This document shows, in pieces, positions 33,394 through 43,397 of a stretch of 64,000 bases of DNA. Numbering within the stretch: the stretch's first letter is position 1; every line of letters begins with the position of its first letter. A program made the position numbers and the translations under genes. The stretch is from contig CP007060.1 in the NCBI GenBank assembly GCA_000230955.3, positions 930,001 through 994,000 of the forward strand, given 5' to 3'. The DNA is from Halobacterium sp. DL1. Lineage in GTDB: Archaea > Halobacteriota > Halobacteria > Halobacteriales > Halobacteriaceae. The notes under the pieces are model-generated. The model was not told where the DNA came from and did no database searches. It worked only from the letters and a program-made list of their open reading frames with translations.

Positions 33394-35049
33394 TCACTCT
33401 CCGGTCTGGTACTTGTTTCTGAGGACGATGGCGACGGAGTTCATCGCGAGCAGGATGACGACCAGCACCACGACGCCGGCCGGCACGACCTTCTGGTAGA
33501 ACTCCTCGCCCGCGTAGAGGCTGGACCACGCGTACACCTGGAGGGGCATCGCGCTGGCGGCCTCGCCGAGTGCTGTGGGCGCCGCGAACTTCACGTTCGG
33601 TGCACCGATCATGATGAGCGGTGCGGTCTCCCCGATGGCGCGGCCGAGCGCGAGAATTGTTCCGGTGAGGATGCCCGAGAACGACCGCGGTAGCACGACG
33701 TTCTTGACGGTCTGCCAGCGGGTCGCGCCCATGCCGTAGGAGGCGTTCCGGACGTCCTGGGGGACCGAGCGGATGGCCTCCCGCGCCGAAATGATGACGA
33801 TGGGGAGGATGAGCAGCCCGAGGGTGGCGCCGCCGACGAGGATGGTGCCGGCCGAGCGCCCGAGGTAGGTGACGAAGATGCCGAGCCCGAGCAGCCCGTA
33901 GACGACCGACGGTACGCCGGCGAGGTTCGAGATGTTGACGTCGACGACGCGCTTGAATCGGTTTTCCGGGGCGTACTCTTCGAGGTAGACGGCGGCGCCG
34001 ACGCCGACCGGGAACGCGAGGACGGCGACGGCGAGCATCAGCATGATCGACCCGGCGATGGCGGGGTAGAAGCCCGCCTGCTCCGCGAAGCGACTGTGCG
34101 GGCTGGTGAGGAACGCCCACGTGACCCAGGAGTCGGGGCCGGCGAAGCCGAGCGCGTCGGTGGCGAGCACGCCGACACCGGTGCCCGCGATGACGACCGC
34201 GGGCAACAGGAGGCCGAGTCGTTCGTGTTCGCGGTTCACTCCGACGCCCGCAGCGTAGACTGCTGGCGGCGCGATGCCGACGGCCGCAACGACGGTCGCG
34301 GGCATCGAGTCGACGCCGAGCAGCGGGCCGACGAGCGCCCCGAGTGCGATGCCGACGAGCACGGCGGCGGCGACGGTCGCCTCCGTCTGGCGCCCTCGGT
34401 CGGCGGCGACGAACCGGCTCCCCGCCAGGGCCACCGGCCCGCCGACGACCAGCGTCACAGCGAGCCACGGGTCGGGGGCGTACGGCGCGTACAGCACGAC
34501 GTCGACGAGGCTCGGCACGACCAACGGCAGGTCGAGCAGGCTCCCGATTGGGCCGGGCAGCCCGAACAGCGAGACGTAGAAGGCCGCTGTGGTGGTCGCG
34601 AACTGCACCGTGAACGACAGTGCGCGGTCGCGGCTGACGACAGCGACGACGACGGCCATCGGTGCGAGTACCGCGACGGCCACCGCGAACAGCTCCAGCG
34701 GGGCGACGACGTCCACGAGCAGCAACGCGGCGCCACCGCTGAACAGCAGGGAGACGACGAGCAAGCCGACCGCGAGCGCGCCAGTCTGCAGCGCTTCCAC
34801 GTTCGCTCGGTAGAGGTACGCGCCGACTGCGAGCGCTGGTGCGAGCAGCGTCGCCAGGTACGTCAGGTGCCAGCCGGTGTCGGCGGTCAGCGGCTGGAAG
34901 GCGTCGTTGGCGACGTAGACGAGCAGGATCGTCATCACCACCAGCCCGAAGAGGGTGGCGGCGAGCAGCAGGTATCGGAACACGGTCCCAGCGGTGCGGC
35001 TCACGCGACCGAAGCCGCCAGCGGCCGTGGAGTCGTTCTGTGTCGCCAT
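33394..35049 (-). CDS. pstA: Phosphate ABC transporter permease PstA with enlarged N-terminal membrane region
   Basis: A 551-residue permease; bacterial PstA is about 290 residues. The C-terminal ~280 residues form the usual core, with the EAA loop [21 protein letters not shown] and the conserved [14 protein letters not shown]. The first ~270 residues carry about seven to eight extra hydrophobic segments between the first helix and the core. I believe haloarchaeal PstA proteins can be this long, so this may be lineage-typical. The start codon is 1 base after the pstC stop. Confidence 0.92.
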   Translation of the reverse strand: MATQNDSTAAGGFGRVSRTAGTVFRYLLLAATLFGLVVMTILLVYVANDAFQPLTADTGWHLTYLATLLAPALAVGAYLYRANVEALQTGALAVGLLVVSLLFSGGAALLLVDVVAPLELFAVAVAVLAPMAVVVAVVSRDRALSFTVQFATTTAAFYVSLFGLPGPIGSLLDLPLVVPSLVDVVLYAPYAPDPWLAVTLVVGGPVALAGSRFVAADRGRQTEATVAAAVLVGIALGALVGPLLGVDSMPATVVAAVGIAPPAVYAAGVGVNREHERLGLLLPAVVIAGTGVGVLATDALGFAGPDSWVTWAFLTSPHSRFAEQAGFYPAIAGSIMLMLAVAVLAFPVGVGAAVYLEEYAPENRFKRVVDVNISNLAGVPSVVYGLLGLGIFVTYLGRSAGTILVGGATLGLLILPIVIISAREAIRSVPQDVRNASYGMGATRWQTVKNVVLPRSFSGILTGTILALGRAIGETAPLIMIGAPNVKFAAPTALGEAASAMPLQVYAWSSLYAGEEFYQKVVPAGVVVLVVILLAMNSVAIVLRNKYQTGE

Positions 35050-35050
35050 C

Positions 35051-36010
35051 TCAGTACTCCTCCCGGTAGTGTTGTGCGACGAGGTCGCTGACGATGTTCA
35101 TGACGAGTGTGATGACGAACAGCGTGAACCCGATGGCGAACACGCTCCGGTAGGCGATGCCGCCCCCGGTGATGTCGCCGCCGACGAGTTCGACCATCGC
35201 GGCGGTCATCGGCTGGGCGGCCTCCGTGTAGGAGCCTGGATTGAACGGGTTCAGGAACTTCGCCTGCGAGCCGGCGGCGATGGTGACAGCCATCGTCTCG
35301 CCGATGGCTCGCGAGAGCGCGAGGATGAACGACGAGAAGATGCCCGAAAGCGACGCCGGGACGACGATGCCGGTCGACACCTCGAACTTCGTCGCGCCCA
35401 TCCCGTAGCCAGCCTGCCGGAGTTCTTCGGGCACGGCGGACATCGCGTCCTCGCTGATGGACGCGACCATCGGGATGATCATGATGCCGACGACGATGCA
35501 CGCCGACAGCATGTTGAACGTCCCCAGGCCGGGGACGAACGGCTGGAGCGCGGGCGTGATGTAGATGATGGCGAAGAAGCCGTAGACGACCGTCGGGATA
35601 CCGGCCAGAATCTCGAGGCCGGGCTTGAGCAACGAGCGCAGCCGAGGGCTCGCGTACTCGCTGAGGTAGATGGCGGTGCCGACGCCCAGCGGCAGGGCGA
35701 TGAGCGACGAACCAATCATCACCATCAGCGTCGACGTGACGAGGGCGAGTACGCCGAACTTGCCGCTCGTGACTTCCCAGGTCGTCCCAGTGAGGAACTC
35801 AACGACGGTCGCCGTCTCGCCGGTAACGCCGACGAGGGCTGCCGAGAAGCTGAAGAACTTCGCGGCCTCTCCAGTCAGCAGGACCACCAGGCCGATGGTC
35901 GTCGCGATGGAGAGCGCCGCGCACGCGAAGAAGAACGACCGTGAGAGGAGCTCCGGGGGCGCGTTCTGCGTGCGACGGGTGAGTGCGTCCTCGAGGTCGT
36001 CGGCGCTCAT
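35051..36010 (-). CDS. pstC: Phosphate ABC transporter permease PstC
   Basis: A 319-residue inner-membrane permease that pairs with PstA. The EAA loop reads QAGYGMGATKFEVSTGIVVP (near residue 200) followed by ALSRAIGETMAVTIAAG, a PstC hallmark. About six hydrophobic helices are predicted. It overlaps pstS by 4 bases (ATGA). Confidence 0.95.
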   Translation of the reverse strand: MSADDLEDALTRRTQNAPPELLSRSFFFACAALSIATTIGLVVLLTGEAAKFFSFSAALVGVTGETATVVEFLTGTTWEVTSGKFGVLALVTSTLMVMIGSSLIALPLGVGTAIYLSEYASPRLRSLLKPGLEILAGIPTVVYGFFAIIYITPALQPFVPGLGTFNMLSACIVVGIMIIPMVASISEDAMSAVPEELRQAGYGMGATKFEVSTGIVVPASLSGIFSSFILALSRAIGETMAVTIAAGSQAKFLNPFNPGSYTEAAQPMTAAMVELVGGDITGGGIAYRSVFAIGFTLFVITLVMNIVSDLVAQHYREEY

Positions 36011-37014
36011 TGCTGTGCCTCCACGATCGCCGCTTCGAGTGTCTCCATCTGTTCCTGTTTGGTCTCCTGGTCGAGGGGGACGTAGCCGATTTCGTCGGCG
36101 ATGATGTCCCCGTTCGTCGTGTTCTCAATCCAGAACCGCGCGAACTCCGCGACGTGCTCTTCGGCGAGCGCGGACAGCTTCGGGTACGTGAACAGCGGCC
36201 GGGTGAGCGGCGAGTACTCGCCACTCCGGGCGTTCGCCAGGGACGGTTCGACGGGCTCACCGTCGCCGTCGTCGACGGGAACTCCACGGACCACGTCCGT
36301 GTTCTCGGAGTAGTAGGCGTACCCGAGATACCCCATCGCGAACTCGGAGCCTTCGACGCCCTGCAGGATGGTGCGGTCCTGCTCGGTGCCGGAGTAGTCC
36401 TGGCGGTGGCTCAGCTTCTCGTCGCCGCTGTGGAGGATGGCCTCGATGAAGTAGTCGTAGGTCCCGGAGGCGTCCGACGGGCCGAACAGTTCGATGTCCT
36501 CGTCGGGCCAGTCGTCGTTGACTTCGTTCCACGTCTCGGGGCTCTCCTCTTCGGACCAGATGGTCGCGAGCTCCTCGACGGTCACGCGGTCGATCCAGTC
36601 GGCGTTGTCGTTGACGATGACGGTGAGCGCGTCGGTCGCGACGACGAGCTCGACGGGCTCGACACCGTTGGCGGCACACTGGTTCTGTTCCGGCTCGCGG
36701 ATGGGTCGCGAGGCGTTGTTGAAATCCGTCCGACCGGGACAGAAGTGGTTCGCGAACCCGCCGCCGCTCCCGGTCGACTGCAGGTTGAACCCGACGTCTT
36801 TGTGGTTCTTTCCGAATATCTCGGCGAACGCGGTCGCGATGGGGAACACAGTCGAGCTACCGGCGATGTCGACGGTCCCCGAGAGGCCGGTCGATGCGTC
36901 GTTGTCTGGATACGTGTTCCGAGAGCAGCCTGCGAGCGCCGTTGCACCGAGGGCCCCGGCGCCGGCGAGGACCTGGCGGCGCGTGCGCACGCGCTCCCGG
37001 TCGTTTCCATCCAT
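36007..37014 (-). CDS. pstS: Phosphate-binding lipoprotein PstS
   Basis: A 335-residue periplasmic-type phosphate receptor. The N-terminus has a Tat signal (TRRQVLAGAGALGATALAGC) ending in a lipobox with Cys30, so it is exported folded and lipid-anchored, the usual haloarchaeal route. The phosphate-site motifs GSSTVFPIATAFAE (near residue 51) and STGSGGGF (near 80) are present. It is the first gene of the pst operon, which fits the need for excess receptor. Confidence 0.95.
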   Translation of the reverse strand: MDGNDRERVRTRRQVLAGAGALGATALAGCSRNTYPDNDASTGLSGTVDIAGSSTVFPIATAFAEIFGKNHKDVGFNLQSTGSGGGFANHFCPGRTDFNNASRPIREPEQNQCAANGVEPVELVVATDALTVIVNDNADWIDRVTVEELATIWSEEESPETWNEVNDDWPDEDIELFGPSDASGTYDYFIEAILHSGDEKLSHRQDYSGTEQDRTILQGVEGSEFAMGYLGYAYYSENTDVVRGVPVDDGDGEPVEPSLANARSGEYSPLTRPLFTYPKLSALAEEHVAEFARFWIENTTNGDIIADEIGYVPLDQETKQEQMETLEAAIVEAQQ

Positions 37015-37238
37015 CGGTGGAATCTGGGGAAGCGACGAATAAGTACCCTACTATGATGGCTATAATGGCGTATCTATGTACGGAGTAACACGGGCATCCT
37101 ACTGCCGAACTTATTCTGTAGGGCGCTCCTAAGCGCGGAAGAGGGCTCTCTGGTTCCGGTATCGGGGTATGGGTAACGCCGGCTGGAAAATATATATGCT
37201 TGAATGGATTTATATGGGGTGGGTCCAAACGCCCGGAC
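37015..37238. promoter_or_regulatory. Divergent control region of the pst operon and AbrB-PhoU regulator
   Basis: The plus strand has TTTATATGGGG (37209-37219), about 25 bases before the regulator ATG, and an AAAATATATATGC box (37186-37198) just upstream. For pstS, GTACTTATTC (37037-37046, minus) is about 25-30 bases from its ATG. The second AT block does not fit a single TATA box and may be an operator for phosphate control. Upstream of the TATA boxes nothing else is recognised. Confidence 0.55.
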
Positions 37239-38243
37239 ATGGAACGCAGGAAGGTCCAGGTCACGGGCGGGTCGACGTTCACAGTGTCCATCCCGAAAGA
37301 CTGGGCCCGGGACCACGACGTCGAGGCCGGTGACGAGGTGGGCTTCCACCCGGACAGCGGGTCGCTGCTACTGACACCGGTCACGTCCGGGGACGAGGAC
37401 GAGGGCACCCTCGACATCTCCGGGATGGAGGGCGACGAACTCATGCGCGCGGTCATGACGATGTACGTCAGCGGCTTTGACGTGCTCGTTCTCGAGGCCG
37501 ACCGCATCGACGCCGACCAGCGCCGTGTCATCCGGAACGCCACCCAGGGCCTCGTCGGCCTCGAGGTGCTCGAGGAGACGAGCAACCGCGTCGTCATCCA
37601 GGACCTGCTGGACTCCTCGGAGCTCTCGATCCACAACGCCGTCAGGCGGATGCACCTCATCTCGGTCTCGATGCTCGGGGACGCCCTGCAGGCGCTCGGC
37701 GACCGCGACCCCGACATCGCACAGGACGTGATGGAGCGCGACGACGACGTCGACCGCCTCTGGTACGTAGTCTCCCGCATCTACCGCGGGGCGCTGCGCT
37801 CACCGACGGTCGCCCAGGAGATCGGCGTCTCCCGGGAGACGGCCTTCGACTACCACTCCAGCGCGCGACAGCTCGAGCGCGTCGCCGACCACGCCGCGAA
37901 GATCAGTCGCGTCACCCAGGACCTTGACGCCGAAGTCCCAGAGGCCGTGATGGACGCACTCCACGACCTCGAGGCCGACGCCACCGACATCATCCAGACC
38001 GCGATGGACGCGCTGTTCGCCGACGACCCAGAGACGGCCACCCAGCTCGCCAACCAGGCGCGAGCGGAGGTCCGGGAGATCGACGAACAGACCCGGGCCG
38101 TCGACGACCTTCTGCACGACCTCGACGCCCGCCAGGCCCAGCACCTCGGTCTCGTCGTCGACTCCCTCTCCCGGAGCGCGGACTACGGCGGCAACATCGC
38201 CGAAACCGCACTTCAGAAGGCGGCTCCTACCCCCGGTCCGTAG
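37239..38243 (+). CDS. AbrB-PhoU fusion regulator
   Basis: A 334-residue protein. Residues 1-45 form an AbrB/SpoVT DNA-binding domain (MERRKVQVTGGSTFTVSIPK then DWARDHDVEAGDEV). The rest carries PhoU repeats, with HSSARQLERVADHAAKISR near residue 220 and SRSADYGGNIAETAL near residue 318. It lies divergent from pstS and shares its promoter region, which fits a role as phosphate-responsive repressor of pst (inference). The ATG at 37239 follows a strong TATA-like box at 25 bases. Confidence 0.88.
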   Translation: MERRKVQVTGGSTFTVSIPKDWARDHDVEAGDEVGFHPDSGSLLLTPVTSGDEDEGTLDISGMEGDELMRAVMTMYVSGFDVLVLEADRIDADQRRVIRNATQGLVGLEVLEETSNRVVIQDLLDSSELSIHNAVRRMHLISVSMLGDALQALGDRDPDIAQDVMERDDDVDRLWYVVSRIYRGALRSPTVAQEIGVSRETAFDYHSSARQLERVADHAAKISRVTQDLDAEVPEAVMDALHDLEADATDIIQTAMDALFADDPETATQLANQARAEVREIDEQTRAVDDLLHDLDARQAQHLGLVVDSLSRSADYGGNIAETALQKAAPTPGP

Positions 38244-38301
38244 CGAGGTTAGACGCGCCGAGAACCAAGGGCCTATACGGAGCGGCGTTGACACCGCTGG
38301 T

Positions 38302-39273
38302 ATGGGCGAGGCATTCCCAGAGTACCTCGACGTCGACTACAGTGACGGCGAAGGCGAATCCTCAGAGGACTACCCGACGCTCCAGGACAAGATAGAGAAG
38401 GGCATCGAGGTCACCCGCAGGGGCCTCGAGCAGTACGAGAACCCCGCCATCATGTGGACCGGCGGGAAGGACTCCACGCTCACGCTGTACCTCGTCAAGG
38501 AGGTCGCCGAGCAGTTCGACCTCGAGGTACCGCCAGCCATCTTCATCGACCACTTCCAGCACTTCGACGAACTCCACGGCTTCGTCGACAAGTGGGCCGA
38601 CGAGTGGGACTTAGAGGTCATCTACGCGCAGAACACCGACGTCGGGGACTACGTCGACGCCAACGGGCTCACCCCCGGCGACGACATCCCCATCGACGAA
38701 CTGAACGACCAGAACCAGCACCACGTCCGGGACCTCCTCGAGTACGAGGAGGACAGCTTCCCGTTCCTGCTGGACACCTACGTCGGCAACCACCTCCTGA
38801 AGACCGTCGCGCTCAACAACGCCCTCGAGGAGTACGACGTCGACGGCATCCTCAGCGGTATTCGCTGGGACGAACAGGAGGCCCGCGCGGACGAGACGTT
38901 CTTCAGCCCGCGCCACGACCCCGACGTCTACCCGCCCCACGACCGCATCCAGCCCATCCTCCAGTTCGACGAGGCCGCGGTGTGGGACGCCTTCTGGTAC
39001 TACGTCGTCCCCGAGACGGTCGAGGGCTACCCGGACGACGGCTACGTCCCCCAGAGCTACGACGACCTGCCGAACGGCCTCACCCACGAGGACATCCCGG
39101 TCTCGCCCAAGTACTTCAAGGGCTTCCGCTCGCTCGGCAGCGAGGTGTCGACGGACAAGGCCGCCGAGGAGCCCGCGTGGCTCCAGGACCTCGACAACAC
39201 CACCGAGCGCGCCGGCCGCGCCCAGGACAAGGAGGACCTGATGGAGCGCCTGCGCGACCTCGGCTACATGTAA
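38302..39273 (+). CDS. PAPS-reductase/CysD-family PP-loop protein
   Basis: A 323-residue adenine-nucleotide alpha-hydrolase-fold protein. The PP-loop motif is WTGGKDSTLTLYL (near residue 52). The later GIRWDEQEARADETFFSPR (near residue 190) resembles the CysD segment of sulfate adenylyltransferase subunit 2. The partner GTPase CysN and a PAPS-reductase cysteine motif are not visible. It could activate sulfate or act in a thiolation reaction. TATA-like CCTATACGG (about 38271-38279) lies 25-30 bases upstream. Confidence 0.7.
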   Translation: MGEAFPEYLDVDYSDGEGESSEDYPTLQDKIEKGIEVTRRGLEQYENPAIMWTGGKDSTLTLYLVKEVAEQFDLEVPPAIFIDHFQHFDELHGFVDKWADEWDLEVIYAQNTDVGDYVDANGLTPGDDIPIDELNDQNQHHVRDLLEYEEDSFPFLLDTYVGNHLLKTVALNNALEEYDVDGILSGIRWDEQEARADETFFSPRHDPDVYPPHDRIQPILQFDEAAVWDAFWYYVVPETVEGYPDDGYVPQSYDDLPNGLTHEDIPVSPKYFKGFRSLGSEVSTDKAAEEPAWLQDLDNTTERAGRAQDKEDLMERLRDLGYM

Positions 39274-39592
39274 GTCGGGCCATTTTGCTGCCGCCGAAAG
39301 AGCGCTCCGGGTCACTTCTCGAGGCGTAGCGTCCCGCTGTCACTCGTCTTCAAAACTGCTATAAACCGCAGGTGGTCAGTTGGAGGCAGAGATGGTAGCG
39401 GCGACGCGCCTACTCCGGTCGACGTCCCACTCGCAGTGGCGTCGCCTGTCGGCCGGTCGGCGTGTCGCCGTGGTCGCGAATAATGTGCCTGCGTGAGCAG
39501 GTGCACCACAAACTTCTATCGTCCGTTCCGACCGGTCGCCCCTCACCAGGGGTCGGTACCGCAGCCGACTGCTCGCAGACACCCACACACCC
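39274..39592. other. Gene-free interval before aspS
   Basis: This 319-base gap holds no gene that I can support. ACTGCTATAAACCG (about 39355-39368) and GCGAATAATGTG (about 39476-39487) are the only AT-rich spots; the second is too far from the aspS ATG for a leaderless start, so aspS probably has a leader of about 80 bases. GTGCCTGC and GCAGGTGCAC near 39483-39505 form a weak hairpin. No T-box or riboswitch is recognised. Confidence 0.4.
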
Positions 39593-40903
39593 ATGCTCGA
39601 ACGAACCTACATCGACGACGTATCGCCCGACGACGACGGCAGCGAAACCACCATCGCCGGTCATGTGCACGAACTCCGCGACCTCGGCGGCATCCTCTTC
39701 GTGGTCGTCCGCGACCGCACCGGTCTCCTGCAGGTCGTGGTCAAGGAGGACGACACCCCGGAGGTCTTCGAACGCGCCGAGGCGCTGTCCAGCGAAGACA
39801 TCGTGCAGGTCCGCGGCACGCTCGAGGCGACCGACCAGGCACCCGGGGGCGTCGAACTCGCGCCCGAGGAACTGACCGTGGTCAGCGAGGCCAGCGGCGA
39901 CCTGTCTATCGAGATCTCGAAGGACGTCGACGCCGACCTCTCGACGCGCCTCGACGAGCGCCACCTCGACGTCCGGAAACCCGAGAGCCGGGCCGTCTTC
40001 TCGCTGCGCTCGAAAGCGATGGGCGCGATGCGGTCGTGGTTCTACGACAACGAGTTCGAGGAGGTCGACACGCCGGAACTGTCGACCGCCGGCGCGGAGG
40101 GCGGCGCAGACCTCTTCCCGGTCGTCTACTACGACCAGGAGGCGTACCTCTCCCAGAGCCCGCAACTGTACAAGCAGATTCTCGTCGCCTCGGGCTTCGA
40201 CCGCCTCTTCGAGGTCGGGCACGCGTTCCGCGCGGAGGACTTCGGCACCTCCCGGCACGTCTCCGAGATCGCGATGTTCGACGTCGAACTCGGCTACGTC
40301 GAGGACCACCACGACGTGATGGACGTCCAGGAGGAGTCCCTGCGGCACACCATCGAGGCCGTCGTGGAACGCGCGGGCCGCGAACTCGACGTCCTCGACG
40401 CCGACCTGGCGGTCCCCGAGGAGGACTTCCCGCGGGTCACCTTCGAGGAGGCCCGTGAGATTCTCCGCGAGGAGTACGACCACGTTCCCGAGGACGACAC
40501 CGACCTCGACACGAAGGGCGAGCGCCTGCTCGGCGAGTACTTCGAGGAGCGCGGCCACCCCGCCGTCTTCGTCGTCGGCTACCCCGACGAGAAGTTCTAC
40601 TACATGCAGGGCGTCCCCGGCGACGACGTCGCCTCCCGGAAGTTCGACCTGCTGTACCGCGGGCAGGAACTCTCCTCGGGCGGCCAGCGTGAACACGACG
40701 TCGACCGCCTCCGGGAGACGATGACCGCGCAGGGCGTCGACCCGGAGAACTTCGAATTCTACCTCGACGCGTTCCGGTACGGCGTCCCGCCCCACGGGGG
40801 GTACGGCCTGGGTATCGACCGCCTCATCCAGCAGCTCGCCGGCGTCGACAACGTCAAGGAGGCGATCTTGTTCCCGCGGGACCCCGACCGTCTCGAACCC
40901 TGA
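39593..40903 (+). CDS. aspS: Aspartate--tRNA ligase (archaeal type)
   Basis: A 436-residue class II synthetase. The N-terminal OB fold binds the anticodon ([20 protein letters not shown]). Class II motif 2 includes [20 protein letters not shown] (near residue 205-225) and motif 3 is [13 protein letters not shown] (near 405-417). It lacks the bacterial GAD insertion. Haloarchaea commonly use a non-discriminating AspRS that also charges tRNA-Asn, with an amidotransferase correction; that is not shown here. The gene is alone. Confidence 0.93.
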   Translation: MLERTYIDDVSPDDDGSETTIAGHVHELRDLGGILFVVVRDRTGLLQVVVKEDDTPEVFERAEALSSEDIVQVRGTLEATDQAPGGVELAPEELTVVSEASGDLSIEISKDVDADLSTRLDERHLDVRKPESRAVFSLRSKAMGAMRSWFYDNEFEEVDTPELSTAGAEGGADLFPVVYYDQEAYLSQSPQLYKQILVASGFDRLFEVGHAFRAEDFGTSRHVSEIAMFDVELGYVEDHHDVMDVQEESLRHTIEAVVERAGRELDVLDADLAVPEEDFPRVTFEEAREILREEYDHVPEDDTDLDTKGERLLGEYFEERGHPAVFVVGYPDEKFYYMQGVPGDDVASRKFDLLYRGQELSSGGQREHDVDRLRETMTAQGVDPENFEFYLDAFRYGVPPHGGYGLGIDRLIQQLAGVDNVKEAILFPRDPDRLEP

Positions 40904-41020
40904 GCACGACACCGGGTTCACCCGGAGTCCGGTCACCCGGAGTCCTCCATCGCGTCGACGAAATTGCAACTGTTGGACGTGGCCTCGAAGACGGGAGAAC
41001 CGAGCGAAGCGGCCGCTATC

Positions 41021-41848
41021 TCAGTTCCAGGGACCGAAGTCCGGGTCGACCTGCCGGTCCCGTCCACTGACGCTGTCGATCTGTTCGACGTCCTCGTCGT
41101 CGAGTTCGACGTCGAGGCTGGCGAAGTTGTCCTCGATGTGGTCCCGCCCGGTGGCCTTCGGGATGGCGGTCGCACCCTTCTCGCGGACCCACGCGAGGCT
41201 GACCTGGGCCTCGCTCACGCCGTGCTTCTCGGCGACGTCCTGTATCTCGGGGATATCGAACACCTCGCCGCGCGCGAGCGGCGAGTAGGCGACGAGTTCG
41301 AGGTCCTCGTTCGCGGCGTACGCCTGGAGGTCCTCCTGGGGGAGCAGCGGGTGGAACTCCACCTGGTTCGCGAACGGCAGTTCGCCGAGCACGTCGCGGG
41401 CCTCGTCGAGGTGACGTGGCTCGAAGTTGCTCACGCCGATGCGCTCGATGGCCCCCTCGTCGCGGAGCTCCGCGAACGCCGACAGCGTCTCCTCGGGGTC
41501 GTACTCGTTGGCCGGCCAGTGAACGTACAGCAGGTCGAGATAGTCCGTGCGGAGGCGGTCGAGGCTCTCCTCGGTCGTCTCGAGGACGTCGTCGTGCGCG
41601 AGGTTGCTGGTCCACACTTTCGTCGCGAGGAAGACGTCCTCGCGGTCGACGTCAGCCTCCGCGATGCCGCGGCCGACCGCCTCCTCGTTGCGGTAGGCCT
41701 GGGCGGTGTCGACGTGCCGGTAGCCGTGGTCGAGTGCGGTGCGCACGCTCTCTGCGCACTGGTCGTGGTCCTCGTTCTGCCAGGTGCCGATGCCGAGGGT
41801 GGGTATCCCGTTCGATAGCGGTGCGCGTCGCTCCGAGTCCTGTGACAT
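41021..41848 (-). CDS. Aldo/keto reductase
   Basis: A 275-residue NADP(H)-dependent oxidoreductase (TIM barrel). The catalytic tetrad is in place: Asp47 and Tyr52 (HVDTAQAYRNE), Lys77 (FLATKVW) and His110 (LLYVHWPANE). The NADP-binding end reads GATAIPKATGRDHI. It belongs to the AKR5-like group near bacterial 2,5-diketogluconate reductases. The physiological substrate is unknown. Confidence 0.88.
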   Translation of the reverse strand: MSQDSERRAPLSNGIPTLGIGTWQNEDHDQCAESVRTALDHGYRHVDTAQAYRNEEAVGRGIAEADVDREDVFLATKVWTSNLAHDDVLETTEESLDRLRTDYLDLLYVHWPANEYDPEETLSAFAELRDEGAIERIGVSNFEPRHLDEARDVLGELPFANQVEFHPLLPQEDLQAYAANEDLELVAYSPLARGEVFDIPEIQDVAEKHGVSEAQVSLAWVREKGATAIPKATGRDHIEDNFASLDVELDDEDVEQIDSVSGRDRQVDPDFGPWN

Positions 41849-41921
41849 GGTCGGGGAAAGGAGAGGCGCGCGGTTAGGAATTGGGGCTCCGGCGAGACCC
41901 CACCTGGGCGCGAACCCGGGG

Positions 41922-43154
41922 CTACTCGGCGAGGCGCTGTTTCGCGAACCGCGCGAGCAGCGGCAGGTCGCTCAGGTGGAACAGCTTCGTGAGCGAGCGC
42001 CAGCCGCCCTCGTTGGCCTGGCTCAGCGTCTCCATCTCGGCGTCGTTGAGGTCCCGCATCAGCGTGTCGTAGCGCTCGTTCGGCGCGAGGTAGAGCAGTT
42101 GGGTCATCGTCAGCCGGGTACGCATGTCGGGCGCGACGCGGCTGTGCCAGAGCTCGTCGTAGACGGACATCGAGTCCGCGGAGGTGTCCTGCTCGTTGCC
42201 CATCAGGCAGCGGTCGGCGGTGATGGCGGCGGCGCGGGCGGACTCCATCCCCTTGTGAATGCCCTCGCCCCACAGCGGGTCGATGGTCGGGACGGTGTCA
42301 CCGATGGCCATGAAGTTGTCCGTGCTGAGGTTGCTGGGCATCTGGATGTGGGCCGACCCGCGGTGCTGCTTGCCCTCGAGTTTCTCGGCGTTCTCGAAGC
42401 GGGGGTCCGACTCCAGCCAGTAGCCGAGGTAGTCGTCGATGCCCATCCCCGAGTTCCCGAAGCGCTGGTAGCTCTCGTTCTGGATGTAACAGAGGCCGAC
42501 TTTCGCGGTGTCCTCGCCCGTGTGGAAGATCCATGAGTAGCCGCCGGGCGCGAGGTCGTGGTCGAGGCGCAGCATCATCGCGTCGCTGAGGTCTGCGTAG
42601 TCCTCGTGGTCGACGTCGACACCCTCCATCTCCCACTCCACGCCGATGGCCTGGTGCTTGCGCTTGAGGTCGCAGACGCCGAGTTTCTTCGCGAGCGGGG
42701 CCGCCGGCCCGGTGGCGTCGACGACGATGTCGGCGTACAGTTCCTCGGAGCCCGCGTACTTCACGCCCACAATCTCCCCATCCTCCACGATGGGGTTGTT
42801 CACGCGCGAGTCGAAGCGGTACTCCGCGCCCTCATCGCGGCCGTCGGCCACGAGGTAGCGCTTGAAGTCAGCGAACTCCAGGACCGCACCAGGCTGGTGC
42901 TGGACGAAGTGCTCGTTGGGGGATTCGAGGATCACGTCGTCGGTGTAATGCATCACCACGTCGTCCGGAATCCCGAACGCGCCGGTCATCGACGCGAACG
43001 TTCCCGCGGTCGACTTGTTCGACTGCCGGGGGAACCCGTCCTCGGACTCGGTCTCGAGGACCACGACGTCGTAGTCCCGTCGGGCGAGGTCTCTCGCGCA
43101 CTGTGCTCCTGCCGGGCCGGCGCCGGCGACGACGACGTCGTAATGCTCAGACAT
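41922..43154 (-). CDS. FAD-dependent oxidoreductase of the geranylgeranyl reductase family
   Basis: A 410-residue flavoprotein that starts MSEHYDVVVAGAGPAGAQCA with the FAD loop GAGPAG. A second FAD motif GDTVPTIDPLWGEGIHKGME lies near residue 300. The substrate-site YSWIF replaces the YxWxFP of true lipid reductases. It is the second member of this family in the window and may reduce an isoprenoid or carotenoid-like chain. The ATG at 43154 is chosen since the family begins just there. Confidence 0.75.
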   Translation of the reverse strand: MSEHYDVVVAGAGPAGAQCARDLARRDYDVVVLETESEDGFPRQSNKSTAGTFASMTGAFGIPDDVVMHYTDDVILESPNEHFVQHQPGAVLEFADFKRYLVADGRDEGAEYRFDSRVNNPIVEDGEIVGVKYAGSEELYADIVVDATGPAAPLAKKLGVCDLKRKHQAIGVEWEMEGVDVDHEDYADLSDAMMLRLDHDLAPGGYSWIFHTGEDTAKVGLCYIQNESYQRFGNSGMGIDDYLGYWLESDPRFENAEKLEGKQHRGSAHIQMPSNLSTDNFMAIGDTVPTIDPLWGEGIHKGMESARAAAITADRCLMGNEQDTSADSMSVYDELWHSRVAPDMRTRLTMTQLLYLAPNERYDTLMRDLNDAEMETLSQANEGGWRSLTKLFHLSDLPLLARFAKQRLAE

Positions 43155-43287
43155 AGGAGAACTCCTCGGAGGGGTCGCTCGTGTGGCGGCCACGCCCGTC
43201 GCGCTCGGACCGGCGGCCCGACCGGTGGGTGGCCGGACCGGAGGTCGCGGGCCGACGGAGACGGCGGCTGGCTGCGTCCCTGGCCAT
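43147..43287 (-). CDS. Possible 46-residue leader gene before the FAD oxidoreductase
   Basis: A short frame beginning MARDAASRRLRRPATSG ends at TGA inside the first codons of the oxidoreductase gene (overlap of 8 bases). A TATA-like TTTTTTATCG lies on the minus strand at about 43313-43322, about 30 bases from this start. The product is Arg-rich and has no known family. In GC-rich DNA such frames occur by chance, so this is only a candidate for a translationally coupled leader. Confidence 0.25.
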   Translation of the reverse strand: MARDAASRRLRRPATSGPATHRSGRRSERDGRGRHTSDPSEEFSYV

Positions 43288-43397
43288 GGTTACGCAAACT
43301 AATTCAGGTCAACGATAAAAAACACGCGGGAACGTTCCTGACGCCCGCGAGAGGGCGCAATTCCCGCGGCGCCGACTCGACGACGCGCCGACCGCGG

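Noticed and set aside
39274-39592. Possible T-box or riboswitch leader before aspS
   Set aside because: No stem-loop series or conserved T-box sequence; T-boxes are bacterial and none is expected here.
41855-41930. tRNA-like stretch (GCGAACCCGGGG) before the FAD oxidoreductase stop
   Set aside because: No acceptor stem, D-arm or anticodon arm can be folded; no full tRNA was seen anywhere in the window.
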